Below, one piece after another: positions 19,451 to 29,093 of a DNA stretch of 37,617 nt. Numbering within the stretch: the first letter of the stretch is position 1; every line of letters begins with the position of its first letter. Under the pieces are notes generated by a model. It worked only from the letters and a program-made list of their open reading frames with translations. It searched no databases and was not told where the DNA came from. A program made the translations under genes and the position numbers. The DNA is taken from NCBI GenBank assembly GCA_001460835.1, contig CYKH01000138.1, forward strand, positions 1 through 37,617. The letters run 5' to 3'. The stretch is from Bodo saltans (taxonomy: Eukaryota > Euglenozoa > Kinetoplastea > Eubodonida > Bodonidae).

Positions 19451-19683
19451 TTGTGAGCGGCTCACTAGTGTCCGTGTCGAACAATTGCGATTGTAGTGCT
19501 ATCATCGTCGTCGACTGCAGCGAGCGTGTCTGTCACCGGTGGTTCGTCACTCCTCGTGGAGGGTAACCGCGTGAGCTGCGTGCACCGTGGGATCTCGCTT
19601 GTGTCGTCGGTGGACAGCGTCGCTACCAGTGGAGCCGGCTGCAGCCTGATTGTGAGCGGCTCACTGGTGTCCGTGTCGAACAA
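19329..19683 (+). repeat. Imperfect tandem duplication, units 19329-19484 and 19485-19683
   Basis: Both units run from TTGC-G-T-GT-GTGCT to CGTGTCGAACAA and share GAGCGTGTCTGTCAC and CTCCTCGTGGAGGGTAACCG. The first unit is 156 bases and the second 199; the 43-base difference is a single internal gap at about 19421. The start of the second unit differs from the first mainly at synonymous third positions (GCCGTCGTGGTGCTG against GCGATTGTAGTGCTA), so this junction looks more like a joined paralogous segment than a simple re-copying of the same bases. Confidence 0.8.
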
Positions 19684-22600
19684 CACGGTCACATTGCGCT
19701 CCGTGCCAAATGCCCCAGCTACGCCTTCGACGCCGGTGGATGTGGCGCTTGACCTGTGGCTCAGCGGGTCGGCCGGCGTCCTAATGCTGAGCACAAGCTC
19801 GTCTGTTCTCTTAGACGGCAACGTCCTCTCGTTTGTTGGCACCAATGACGCGGCGATGGTGCTGCGTGTGTGGGTACAGAGTGGTCCGTCGTTCAGCCTC
19901 CAACAGCAGTCGCTGCTCTCGGTGTGGAACAACACAGCAACCTTTGCTCCCACATCCGTCGCAACGATTGACGCGCTCCTTGGTGTGGTCACGTCGATTG
20001 GTGCGGTGGTGCTGCAGGAAGGGTCCTCTCTCGCAGTAGTTACCAATAGCGTATCTGTCGTCTCCACTGTTGGTAGTATTCGAGTCGGTGGGCTACTGGT
20101 GTCTGGGAGTTGTGCTAGCAGTGCACTCTCTTTTATCGACTTTGTAACGAATGGCGATGCAAGGTCACTTCTGAACGTGTCTGCGAACAAAGTTTCGTTA
20201 GCTGGTGCCGCCGTGACAACCCTGTCGACAGGGTCTACGTTGCCACTTGCAGCAGGGGTGCCGTTTTCGCTACTTTATGTGGGAGGCGTGTTTGCGACGA
20301 GCCCAACAATCGTGATGTGCCCCCTTCTTGTGTTGGTGAATCATTCTGTTGTCGTGTCTTCCAACGACCTTGTAGCTGGTACGATGATCGGCATCACATT
20401 TGGTGCATCTCGTCCAGAATTGTTTGGCGTTTTGGTTGTCGCGTCATCTGTCAGTGTGCCGCATGCTTCGTCATCTTCCATGACACCACTCGTCGCTGTT
20501 TCTGGAAACTCAGTGTTGATGTTGCAGTGCATTGGAAGGCTGGTGGTTGGAGTTGCCATTCGTGCGACTACAGGAACGGTGGCCCTCCTGAATGAATCGT
20601 TTTTACAGGTGAGCAACAACGTTGTGACAATTACTGCAGCGACAACGGGCACCACGATGGTGTTTCATGTATTGGGAGTCGCGATGTTATTGCCACGTCT
20701 CACGACCGTAGTCTCTGCGCCCACAACCGCAACGCCAGGGTTACTGATGCAAAATTCTTCGACATTTTCAATGATTCAAAACACTGTCAGTGTGACTGCA
20801 TCCCGATCGGTATCGGCGGTAGGCTTTCACGCTGCGGTTGGCGTGTATCTTGGTGCGGAGCCACCTGTATCAACAGTAGTGGGAAAGCCAACATCCATTT
20901 GGGTGAGTGCAGGCTGTCGCCTTGCAATAGACCAGAATCTCATTAGAAGTGCTACTGGCACCAACATCAACGCGGTTGGCATTCTTGCCTTCAAGGAAGC
21001 GTTGTTAACGGTTCAGACGTCTTCGATTGTCCAAGTGAGCGGGAACACAGTGTTGGTGTCGGCCACCGCGACGGTCGCCTCGTCGAATCTTGTCGCGATT
21101 GGTGTGTACGCCACAGATGCTGCCGATGTCAAAGCAGCGTTTTCAGCAGCAACAATTGCGACCACCACCGCCACCACGCCGCAGCACACGCTCACGTCCA
21201 ATGCGTTAGTGAAGATGTCGAGCAACAACGTGACTCTTGTCAATATTATCGCATCAAGCACTTCCTCCACGGTGTACGCCGTGGGGGCTGGGTGGACCGC
21301 TGGAAGTGTAGCTGCGGTCGCCGTGTCGAACCGCTGCCGCTGGATTTTGTCGCTCAATGCGATTCAATTGGTGAATCCAACCGGAGGTGCCCGAGCAATC
21401 GTGCACGGCATTTGGGTCACCTCTGGCGGTGGAGGGGCAGGTGTAGGCGCACTGTTCTTGTCGAACTCATCATCCATGGAGATAGAAAGCAACACCTTTT
21501 CTCTAAGTCCAAATAGCAGCAGAAGCACAAACCGGCTTGTGACCCTCAGCTTCAAATCCACGTCGACCATTACGCTGGGTAGGTCGCCCGCTGTGGTAGC
21601 CCTTACGCGAAGTAGCAAGTTCTCCGTAAGCCTCAATGTGATGAAGGGAAGCGGAGGACTCCCAGCAGCAGCAGGGGTGGCGATGCGCATTACCAACGCC
21701 GCCGGAATAGGATTGGCGGTTTGGGGTGCCAGTGTGTTTGCATTGGACAGCAACGACGCATACGGCGACGGTTCGATGGGCACCTCCTCGTCGTCATCCT
21801 TCAACAAAATTGCACTAGCCGGTCCTATGGTGTCTGTAGATGTCAGCGCCACCTTTGCTGGGTCCACAGGAGGTACTCCACCAGCGCTTGTTGTCGCGAA
21901 CGTCGATGGAGTGACACAGAGCACCGCGCAAACATACTTCTCTGTTGCTGCCATCGCCGTCTGCCTTAGCAGTGCCTTTGGTGTTCGACAAAACGTAGCC
22001 AGCTCCATTCTCGCTGGAGCCACATCGTCGTTTCTCTCTGTGTCATGGACAACGACCACCGACGGTACCGCTTCTCCGGGAAACGATGCTGGCCTGGTGG
22101 TGCTCAACAACTCACAATTTTCTGTCTCTGGCAATCAGATCGATAAAGCAGCAGCAGCGGCAGATGCGATTTCGATTGACGGCAGCATGAAAATGACGTC
22201 GTACGCCAACCTGAATGGACTTGTTTTCCGCATTGCTGTGTCATCGAGCTTCTTGATCAACAACAACCTCGTCAACGGGGGTGGAACCGCTTCAACCAAC
22301 GGAGGGATAGCCGTCACCTCCACGGGTGATTCGTCGCAGTATTGCTACGAGGGTTGTAGCGCCAGCAATCCGTACGAGGGTTGTAGCGCCAGCAATCCGT
22401 GCACAGTCTGCGTGGACTACTATCTTCTTGCCTACACAACCGTCAACGCAGCCTCCACGATTCAGTTCGTAGGCAATATCATTTCAGTGTTCAGCACTGC
22501 GCTTGAAATTGAGTTCGGCGACGTGACGACATTGAGTTCGAGTGGCTCGTCCCTTTTGATCACCAACAACTACCTTGCGTCTGCATCTGCTCCTGAAGTC

Positions 22601-25600
22601 ATGTCGATGGGTGCGACCAAAACACTTCAGAGCACGTATGGCGTGACGATATACTCTGGTACCTACGCTATGATTCAGCGGAACACATTTGTGCTCACTT
22701 CTAGTGCAGCCAGTGCGCGCTATTGCATGTATTTCTACAGCTATCTTGTTCTCGCCGACACTTCGTCCAGACTGTATGTCAAGCGGAATAAATGCGTGAC
22801 GACCTTAACGGTAGCATATCTTCTGGCGTTTGATTCACTGACGGGTAATGCAAACGCTGCTGCTGTCCTTGGCAGCTGTGATGAGTGGAAAGGAAGGCTT
22901 CTGGTAGATCGAAAAGACTATGCCGCAGGTGGAGCAGTGCGATTGGCGCTACCTGCACTGTGCTCCGTGTTAAAATGTGTGACGTTTTCCTTTACACGAA
23001 CCACAGCGCTCACAGACACAAATTCTGTCGAGGCGTCGGTGAGTCCGGACAAGGTGAGAGCGTCTGTGACGCATGCGATTCCCAAGGCAACCAAATCGCC
23101 CACGCGTCGCACTCCTACGCGATCTCGACGAACAGAGTCAGCACAGCCAAACCACACGCAATCCTCGTTGCTGTTGAGTAGAACGTTCACTATCGCAGAT
23201 TCAGCGACACCGCAACGAAGCACCGTTTCTGAACAAATTCTGTTGTCTCCGTCGCAACTTGTGACGCCTTCAGCAACGATTCAAGGCTCTCATCCGTGGG
23301 GAAGAGTGGATGATGGAGATCAGGCAAGGAATCGTGTTGGCCAGTCTGCAACACTGCCGGTGAGCTTATCAGAGTCGACCACTCTGGGGAACTTGACGAC
23401 AACAGAACGAGGCGCCTCGCCAAGTGCGAGTCATACATTTTCATGTGCTCCAGCTGGGGACCTTGCCGCTGTATCGCCGCTCTTTCAGACGTTTCTCGTC
23501 ACTCCGGACGTCCTTCCCGCCCCAAGTTTCGCGTATACTTTACCAGCGGGTGGCGTCCTTGTTGGGGCTCCAGGGGTTGCTGTCGATGCGGCCGTCCTTT
23601 TAGCTGTGACCCATCCAGTAGATGGGCCGTCACCGCCAGCTCCACCCTCATTGGCACCTCCCTTATTGCCCGTCGTTCTATGCCGACGGTCTGCAGCGTC
23701 CCAGGTTGGCAGCTCTGTGCCATACGAAGTCTTACTCGATGACATGCGCATCGTTGGGAACGGGACAGTAAACCTCTACAACGGAACCTCGTTTCACGTT
23801 GTGCAATGGGCAGACGACAAGACGACATCGGCAACGACGACGACGTACGCCAATGGTGACATCCTGGAGATACGATTTAGATTGCAAGATTTCTTTGCTA
23901 CCACAATGCATTTACGAACATCACGCAACGCGATTCCGTGCCGCCCGAGCGACACCCTTGTGTTGGCATACGTGCAACTGCAAGGATCATTGTCTGCGGC
24001 GCAGGCAGCCGTGCGCAGCACAGTCGGTACCATTTCTATCGTCACCATGGTGTTCTCACTGATCCTAGGAGACGGTGGCGGTGATCTGCAGACGATGATT
24101 CTTGTCAGCATGATGGAGTGCACGCCGCAAGGTGGCAGCGTGCAGAACAGCCTTGCGAATTTACGCAGCCTCGCACCTCTTCTTGCCGACGAAACCTATG
24201 TTGGCGTGATTTGGGGCAACATCGTTTTGATTGCCGCAGTGTTTGGTGTTCAATGCGTCGCCATGGCTGCTGTGGCATTATTTCGACGCCTTCGACACAA
24301 AGATATCAAGTTAGGACTATTCGACGCCTTCACTTCGTCTTCTATGTCCTCGTCGGACAAACGCAGCTCCAACGACGAGGAGGGGACGAATGATTCGTTG
24401 TCTTCGCAACAAACACTCACTGAGATGATGTCCATGACAGCAGGAGCAGTTGAGGACGTGGGCGTAAGTGGCGAGATGATAGAGAACACTGCACCAGAAC
24501 ACAAGAGTAATAATTACAACAAAGCCGAAGGTGATACCGACCTTGATGATATTCTAGCACTCACCGATCCTCACAAAGGCACTATTATGACTGCTACTGC
24601 TGAAATGACAATGATCAGTGTCGCAGCAGAGTCGGCCTTGAGTGACAGGGTGCTCGACAACGGCGTCGCGATCGCTTCGACAGCCAAACAAAACGATGGT
24701 GATATCAACATCATCAAGAAAAAGAAAAAGAACGGGATGCCGATTACGAAAGGGATTCCCAAAACGATCGTGTCGTTAGTTGCGTTTCCGGGTATGGTGA
24801 TGAGCGCAGCTGTGTACGCGTTTCAAGGAACCTTGTTTGCTGGGATTCGACTCATGCAGATTTACCGTCCGGGGACGCCCTCCTCCAGTGGCGAAGGCGG
24901 CAGTGGGTTTCAGTTTGCGGTTGGGATAGTGGTCACGCTCATGCTCTTCCCTGTGCCATTTGTTGCAATGATATTTCTTCATCAACGCATGCATCGCAGC
25001 TATCACATCTTTATCGTGCCGCTTGGAAAGTCCGAAAAGAGGCTTAATGTGTTACATCGTCTTTTCAGTCTTATCCCTGTGGTCGAGTGCGCCGGCGTGA
25101 TGCTTCCGCGCGGTGTTGGACGTGTGTGGGGTGCCCTTGTGTCTTCTTGCCGTCCCCATCGTGTATGGTGCGCTCTGCCGTTTGCAAGTGGCTGGATTAT
25201 GTGCGTGGCGGCCCTTGTGCAGTTCTCGACATCCAATGGGTTCTGTACTACCATTATTGCTATCGTGGGGTTTGTCAACGTATTCTTCGCGGTTGTCATT
25301 ATGTGGTTGCGGCCAAAGAAGTCGTACTTGTTGAACGTTCTGCTCTTCCTGCAACTGTGCAACAACGCTGCGGCCCTTTTTGTCAATGCAGTCTCCATTC
25401 ATCGCTCTGTCCCTGACGAGCTGATGATTGTCATTGGGCTGCTTCAATCACTCCTGAGCATTTGTGCGACCTTCGGTACGCTGTCGGTGACATTAAGTTA
25501 CAACCTGCAGTATCGTGGGGAGGCGCTCCTGAAGCTGTTGTGGTCTGTTGGTCCCCTTTGCCCTGAAGCAGTCGATACCGTAGAAGCAACGTCGGCAGTG

Positions 25601-26566
25601 TGTCTTGCACTTGAGGCAAAACGACACCAAGTTCGTCGATTAATTCAACGCTATCGAAACAACCGTGACGCATATTTAGGCCTAACAGCTGGTGGGATGA
25701 GCAATGGCAGCACATATGAGCCACATCACAGCGTCACAACGTTGTTTGGGGTGGACTACCTTCTGCAGGACGGCAACAACTCGAGTGCATCCTCCTCACT
25801 GTGGCCAGTGTTGGGGAGTGAGACGAACAGTACGACGATGTCGCCACGAGTGCTTGGTGGCGGTGGCGGCGGAGCGTTGCGATCTGAAGCTGCCATTCCG
25901 TCGAGCCACCACAATCAACTTGATCGAGAGGAAGACGAAGAGAGTGTCGTCAATGCCTACATGGACATGCTCGGCAACGCGCCCTCAAGTGCCGGTGGCA
26001 ATGATAAGCTCCATGCCTCCACCACCATCGCCAATCGATACGAGGATGAGGACGATGACGCATTGTTTGAGAAGGTGGCCGCCTTTCACCAACATCGCCA
26101 ACAACAAATGTTGCACGATCACAACAACACAACACAGCAGCCCTCGTCACCGTCAGCCCTCTTTCAGAGTTTTGGAAATGCTGGCGGCAGTAACACTGAC
26201 GCAGAGATGAATGGACTACGAGCGTTTGGCTCATCATCTTCATATCTTAAAGACCATCAACGCATTGCTGACGTGTCGCATACTACAGTTCATAGCCCTA
26301 CCTCATCAAGCAAGAGCACCGCAACAACTGTTAAATCAAACAGCAAAGCAGCCACGACTGTAGCCGGCAGCAACTTTGCCACTTCTAAGAGAGCTGTTAC
26401 CAAGCGTGCCGCTGCGGCGTCCTCAGCAAGGCGAAGGGCTGGCACCTTCTCCAAAGACACTCAACTCCGACAGCAGTCGAGTACTGGTGTTCCAACAACG
26501 CTAGTTGTGGGGGATGACGATGAAATGATCGCGCCGCCACCGTTGTTGAACGACGAAACCGAATGA
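19487..26566 (+). CDS. Giant beta-solenoid membrane protein 3, main part with long cytoplasmic tail
   Basis: This frame begins in the second duplication unit, without its own ATG start (the nominal GTG at 19496 is internal), and continues the solenoid ectodomain with motifs such as SSSVLLDGNVLSFV and SFLQVSNNVVTI. A duplicated 9-residue unit lies at residues 951-968 counted from nt 19496. A Ser/Thr/Pro-rich stalk (about 1175-1315) leads to the membrane-proximal domain shared with giant protein 2 (SLSAAQAAVRSTVGTI; MMECTPQGGSVQNSL). A membrane segment follows near 1568-1600, then an acidic linker ending in a KKKKK patch, then about six more membrane segments containing RVWCALPFASGW and LQLCNNAAALFVNAVSIH, both nearly the same in protein 2. 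Unlike protein 2 it has a tail of roughly 320 residues rich in His, Gln, Ser and Ala, with acidic patches (DREEDEESV). The ligand and any signalling partner are unknown. Confidence 0.78.
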   Translation, partial: AIVVLSSSSTAASVSVTGGSSLLVEGNRVSCVHRGISLVSSVDSVATSGAGCSLIVSGSLVSVSNNTVTLRSVPNAPATPSTPVDVALDLWLSGSAGVLMLSTSSSVLLDGNVLSFVGTNDAAMVLRVWVQSGPSFSLQQQSLLSVWNNTATFAPTSVATIDALLGVVTSIGAVVLQEGSSLAVVTNSVSVVSTVGSIRVGGLLVSGSCASSALSFIDFVTNGDARSLLNVSANKVSLAGAAVTTLSTGSTLPLAAGVPFSLLYVGGVFATSPTIVMCPLLVLVNHSVVVSSNDLVAGTMIGITFGASRPELFGVLVVASSVSVPHASSSSMTPLVAVSGNSVLMLQCIGRLVVGVAIRATTGTVALLNESFLQVSNNVVTITAATTGTTMVFHVLGVAMLLPRLTTVVSAPTTATPGLLMQNSSTFSMIQNTVSVTASRSVSAVGFHAAVGVYLGAEPPVSTVVGKPTSIWVSAGCRLAIDQNLIRSATGTNINAVGILAFKEALLTVQTSSIVQVSGNTVLVSATATVASSNLVAIGVYATDAADVKAAFSAATIATTTATTPQHTLTSNALVKMSSNNVTLVNIIASSTSSTVYAVGAGWTAGSVAAVAVSNRCRWILSLNAIQLVNPTGGARAIVHGIWVTSGGGGAGVGALFLSNSSSMEIESNTFSLSPNSSRSTNRLVTLSFKSTSTITLGRSPAVVALTRSSKFSVSLNVMKGSGGLPAAAGVAMRITNAAGIGLAVWGASVFALDSNDAYGDGSMGTSSSSSFNKIALAGPMVSVDVSATFAGSTGGTPPALVVANVDGVTQSTAQTYFSVAAIAVCLSSAFGVRQNVASSILAGATSSFLSVSWTTTTDGTASPGNDAGLVVLNNSQFSVSGNQIDKAAAAADAISIDGSMKMTSYANLNGLVFRIAVSSSFLINNNLVNGGGTASTNGGIAVTSTGDSSQYCYEGCSASNPYEGCSASNPCTVCVDYYLLAYTTVNAASTIQFVGNIISVFSTALEIEFGDVTTLSSSGSSLLITNNYLASASAPEVMSMGATKTLQSTYGVTIYSGTYAMIQRNTFVLTSSAASARYCMYFYSYLVLADTSSRLYVKRNKCVTTLTVAYLLAFDSLTGNANAAAVLGSCDEWKGRLLVDRKDYAAGGAVRLALPALCSVLKCVTFSFTRTTALTDTNSVEASVSPDKVRASVTHAIPKATKSPTRRTPTRSRRTESAQPNHTQSSLLLSRTFTIADSATPQRSTVSEQILLSPSQLVTPSATIQGSHPWGRVDDGDQARNRVGQSATLPVSLSESTTLGNLTTTERGASPSASHTFSCAPAGDLAAVSPLFQTFLVTPDVLPAPSFAYTLPAGGVLVGAPGVAVDAAVLLAVTHPVDGPSPPAPPSLAPPLLPVVLCRRSAASQVGSSVPYEVLLDDMRIVGNGTVNLYNGTSFHVVQWADDKTTSATTTTYANGDILEIRFRLQDFFATTMHLRTSRNAIPCRPSDTLVLAYVQLQGSLSAAQAAVRSTVGTISIVTMVFSLILGDGGGDLQTMILVSMMECTPQGGSVQNSLANLRSLAPLLADETYVGVIWGNIVLIAAVFGVQCVAMAAVALFRRLRHKDIKLGLFDAFTSSSMSSSDKRSSNDEEGTNDSLSSQQTLTEMMSMTAGAVEDVGVSGEMIENTAPEHKSNNYNKAEGDTDLDDILALTDPHKGTIMTATAEMTMISVAAESALSDRVLDNGVAIASTAKQNDGDINIIKKKKKNGMPITKGIPKTIVSLVAFPGMVMSAAVYAFQGTLFAGIRLMQIYRPGTPSSSGEGGSGFQFAVGIVVTLMLFPVPFVAMIFLHQRMHRSYHIFIVPLGKSEKRLNVLHRLFSLIPVVECAGVMLPRGVGRVWGALVSSCRPHRVWCALPFASGWIMCVAALVQFSTSNGFCTTIIAIVGFVNVFFAVVIMWLRPKKSYLLNVLLFLQLCNNAAALFVNAVSIHRSVPDELMIVIGLLQSLLSICATFGTLSVTLSYNLQYRGEALLKLLWSVGPLCPEAVDTVEATSAVCLALEAKRHQVRRLIQRYRNNRDAYLGLTAGGMSNGSTYEPHHSVTTLFGVDYLLQDGNNSSASSSLWPVLGSETNSTTMSPRVLGGGGGGALRSEAAIPSSHHNQLDREEDEESVVNAYMDMLGNAPSSAGGNDKLHASTTIANRYEDEDDDALFEKVAAFHQHRQQQMLHDHNNTTQQPSSPSALFQSFGNAGGSNTDAEMNGLRAFGSSSSYLKDHQRIADVSHTTVHSPTSSSKSTATTVKSNSKAATTVAGSNFATSKRAVTKRAAAASSARRRAGTFSKDTQLRQQSSTGVPTTLVVGDDDEMIAPPPLLNDETE
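22346..22399 (+). repeat. 27-bp tandem duplication (YEGCSASNP twice)
   Basis: Two identical 27-base units at 22346-22372 and 22373-22399 encode YEGCSASNP twice, in frame, followed by CTVC and a Tyr pair. It occupies the same position in giant protein 3 as the poly-proline run in giant protein 2. The unit adds one cysteine per copy. Confidence 0.95.
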
Positions 26567-27394
26567 AGCGCAAATCTTTACATGATAGACGGATAAACTT
26601 TCACAAAAGTCCGTCACCATCGCAGCCACGTTCGTCTTGGTTGAGCGAAAACAAGAATCTCACGAATTATGAACTTGCGGAGAAGAAAAGAACGGAATTC
26701 TGCAAGATGTTATCCCCCCACTGCTTTCCTTTTTTGTTCCCCCACCCAGCACCAGAGTTTCCTGCAAAGTTTTTGATGCGCTCTCTTACAAATCAAACAA
26801 AAGAGGGGGAAAAAACAATTTTTACAAGCCCAAACACGCCGGACAAAGAATATCGTGAGTGATTGTTTGTCCTTGTAACATCGCATTTTAGATAGCTCCG
26901 CAATCATGAAAAGCATTGTGTGATTCCTCTTGATCGCAATTCTTCGCAAAGTCGCTTTGGGCTACACTTGTGTTTTGTTGTTCATTCGTACCATTTCAAC
27001 CTTTTTCTTTTGGGCGTTTGTGGTGTCTCCCAGGAGGAGCACTCCGGATTTGTTGTTGTTGTTTGGGTTCACTGTTGCACTGTTCCACTTTTTGCTTTTA
27101 TTGGTGTTCTTCCCGCTGTATTTTGTTCGCTTGAAACATTTGCATGCATTTGGGTTGTTGTTGTTGTGTCAAACTGGAAATACCTACCACTTGCTTCTGA
27201 TGAATTACGCACGCGTGCTTCTTTTTTAAAAAATAACCTCCTCCACTCTTTTGGAGCTCTGCTGCCTTTTTCCCGCGACATTGTGTGTTTCAACCTGTTG
27301 GGACTACATGAGCGTCGATCAATGCCAAATGCCACAAACTCCTCGTTGTTTCTTCTTCGTCTTGAAATAAGATAACGTAATAGAGTGTCTGAGA
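26567..27394 (+). other. Long T-rich intergenic region
   Basis: These 828 bases separate the giant gene cluster from the single-copy genes. There are several pyrimidine-rich stretches (about 26990-27035 and 27070-27120) and two TTG/GTT microsatellites (about 27049-27064 and 27153-27167). Open frames here are short, start at non-ATG codons or translate to low-complexity Leu/Phe runs caused by the T content, so I call no gene. The region probably holds the 3' UTR of giant gene 3 and 5' signals for the gene at 27395. Confidence 0.55.
27341..27371 (+). promoter_or_regulatory. Candidate trans-splice acceptor of the B-box-like gene
   Basis: A pyrimidine-rich tract (27341-27364) is followed by AG at 27370-27371, 23 bases before the ATG at 27395. 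Other pyrimidine tracts further upstream could also be used. Confidence 0.45.
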
Positions 27395-28903
27395 ATGAGC
27401 ACATCAAAGCACATCAGAGGGTCCGCCGAGACTACTGCCAACATTGGTCGAGCAGCCGTCGATCACGTCACTGGCGCCAAAGCGTTTCCGGATGAGGATC
27501 AGGATTTCTACTGCCTGCAGTGCCTTGTGCCTTGCAGCGCTCTTAGCTTACTTGTTGGCGAGCACACGAATCATCCGCGTCGCCGCATCGAGGAGGCGTA
27601 CGAAACCGCTCCAACGGACATTGCGCGAGAGGTTGCAGAGTTTGAGCACTGTGTCAAGCACTTCGCTGTTTCTATCGAACAACGCACCGCGGAGTTTCAT
27701 GCCCGAGAGGCTGCGATTGTGGAGCGCCTGAACGACGTGCTGGAGGCGATCCAGCAGCTTCACCGAGATCAATCTGAGTTAGAAGAGGAATGGGCGTCTA
27801 ATAACTCCTTTCATGATGAAGATGTTCAACTGCACGGGTCTCAGTTGAAGGAGTTGAAGGAAACAGGAAAGAGCCTCCGGCGTGCCTCTGATGTTTGGAT
27901 TGAACTTTACGAAGCGTCGTTGTTGAAGCATCGCGCGGGTGTTGGCAGTGCAGGTGGATCAGCACCATTAGAGGCTGGCCAGTTGCTGACACCAACGTTG
28001 TGCCAAGCCGCGTGCACGGATCTGGAGTCTGCTCGAAGCCGCCTCAACCGCACTCTTCGGGACTTAGACGGCAGTTTAGATCACTTTACATCGTCACGAC
28101 GTGGTGGTGGCGTTCGTGACAACAACAACGGAAAACAACAACAACGTCATCAACCGTCCCCTCACAATGGTGGTGGCGTCGAAGGACAGGCTCATCGTAG
28201 TGACTGGAGCAGAGTGCGCGACGAAGAGGGAAGCAACAACATTCAAAACGACGCTGACCGACGACGACATATGACCTCTTCTTCTGCGCAGCATGTTGGA
28301 AGCACAAGAGCTGGTATTGACCGCGACGCGCTGTATTGGTTTCAACTGCAACAACAACAACGCCGTGTGGAAGATCACCAGCGAGCTATGATGCGGACTG
28401 CCAATGATGGCGCAAATGCTGCCGAAGAGTCAGAGGATAGCCAAAGCCCACGGCACTTCGCTGATGCCAGAGAGCACGCAAGGAGCGCTATGAAAGATGT
28501 TCGTCGCGAGCAGCATTCATCCCCATCTGACTCCGATGAACCTTCGAACCAACCAGAGCATGGCTATTCTCATCGGCATGAATTTGTTCCATCGAAGGTG
28601 CTAGCTTCCACCATTGGCCCCAAGGCATCGCTTCATCGCCACAGTCATGCTGCTGCAAGTCCTCGTACAACTAGTGGAGGCACCAATCCCATCGATGCAC
28701 CGCCGTTGCTGCGGCAGTACTATCACCTGAGGTCATGCCTCCGCGATGCGCTTGCTACGAGTCAACCGTCCACACTCATTAATACGTTTGTTCGGTGCAT
28801 TCGGTTGCTTAAGGAAGAGGCGCGCATTGCAGGGCTTGGGGATGAATTCGAGCGCATTGCATCTGCTGATCCTGAATACGCTCTGATGATCGGTGATTTC
28901 TAG
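27395..28903 (+). CDS. Degenerate B-box zinc-finger and coiled-coil protein (502 aa)
   Basis: The ATG at 27395 gives a 502-residue soluble protein. Residues 38-68 (YCLQC ... GEHTNHP ... EEA) resemble the second half of a TRIM-type B-box, with Cys40, Cys43, Cys47, His57 and His60 as possible zinc ligands. The usual first pair of ligands is not clear, so the finger is degenerate or only distantly related. Residues about 75-180 are strongly helical and charged, as in a coiled coil, which is the usual B-box neighbour. Residues about 225-430 are low complexity (Asn/Gln/His/Arg/Ser-rich). Residues 435-502 are predicted helical and may be a small folded C-terminal domain. No RING or SPRY domain is visible. 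A scaffolding or cytoskeletal role is possible but unproven. Confidence in the gene is high; confidence in the B-box call is moderate. Confidence 0.8.
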   Translation: MSTSKHIRGSAETTANIGRAAVDHVTGAKAFPDEDQDFYCLQCLVPCSALSLLVGEHTNHPRRRIEEAYETAPTDIAREVAEFEHCVKHFAVSIEQRTAEFHAREAAIVERLNDVLEAIQQLHRDQSELEEEWASNNSFHDEDVQLHGSQLKELKETGKSLRRASDVWIELYEASLLKHRAGVGSAGGSAPLEAGQLLTPTLCQAACTDLESARSRLNRTLRDLDGSLDHFTSSRRGGGVRDNNNGKQQQRHQPSPHNGGGVEGQAHRSDWSRVRDEEGSNNIQNDADRRRHMTSSSAQHVGSTRAGIDRDALYWFQLQQQQRRVEDHQRAMMRTANDGANAAEESEDSQSPRHFADAREHARSAMKDVRREQHSSPSDSDEPSNQPEHGYSHRHEFVPSKVLASTIGPKASLHRHSHAAASPRTTSGGTNPIDAPPLLRQYYHLRSCLRDALATSQPSTLINTFVRCIRLLKEEARIAGLGDEFERIASADPEYALMIGDF

Positions 28904-29093
28904 AAGAATTATGTTTTGTTGTGCTGGGGTGGTTTTCCAACAGAACAAAATAGAAATAGAGGGAACTGCGGAATAGAATGAGTCAGTTTGCCTTCGTTTG
29001 TATCCTGCAAACAATTACGTTTAGATCTATACACGAAAAAATATCTCCTTTGGTATTGAAACGGGTTTCTCAACTTTGTGCCTGATCCATCAA

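Noticed and set aside
26920-27375. Short + strand open frames rich in Leu/Phe in the long intergenic region
   Set aside because: One (26930) begins with TTG, and the hydrophobic content is explained by T-rich noncoding DNA. No domain is visible.
9333-28362. CAA/TTG-rich stretches as a CRISPR array or satellite
   Set aside because: They are scattered trinucleotide runs inside coding or UTR sequence, with no regular spacers and no array structure.
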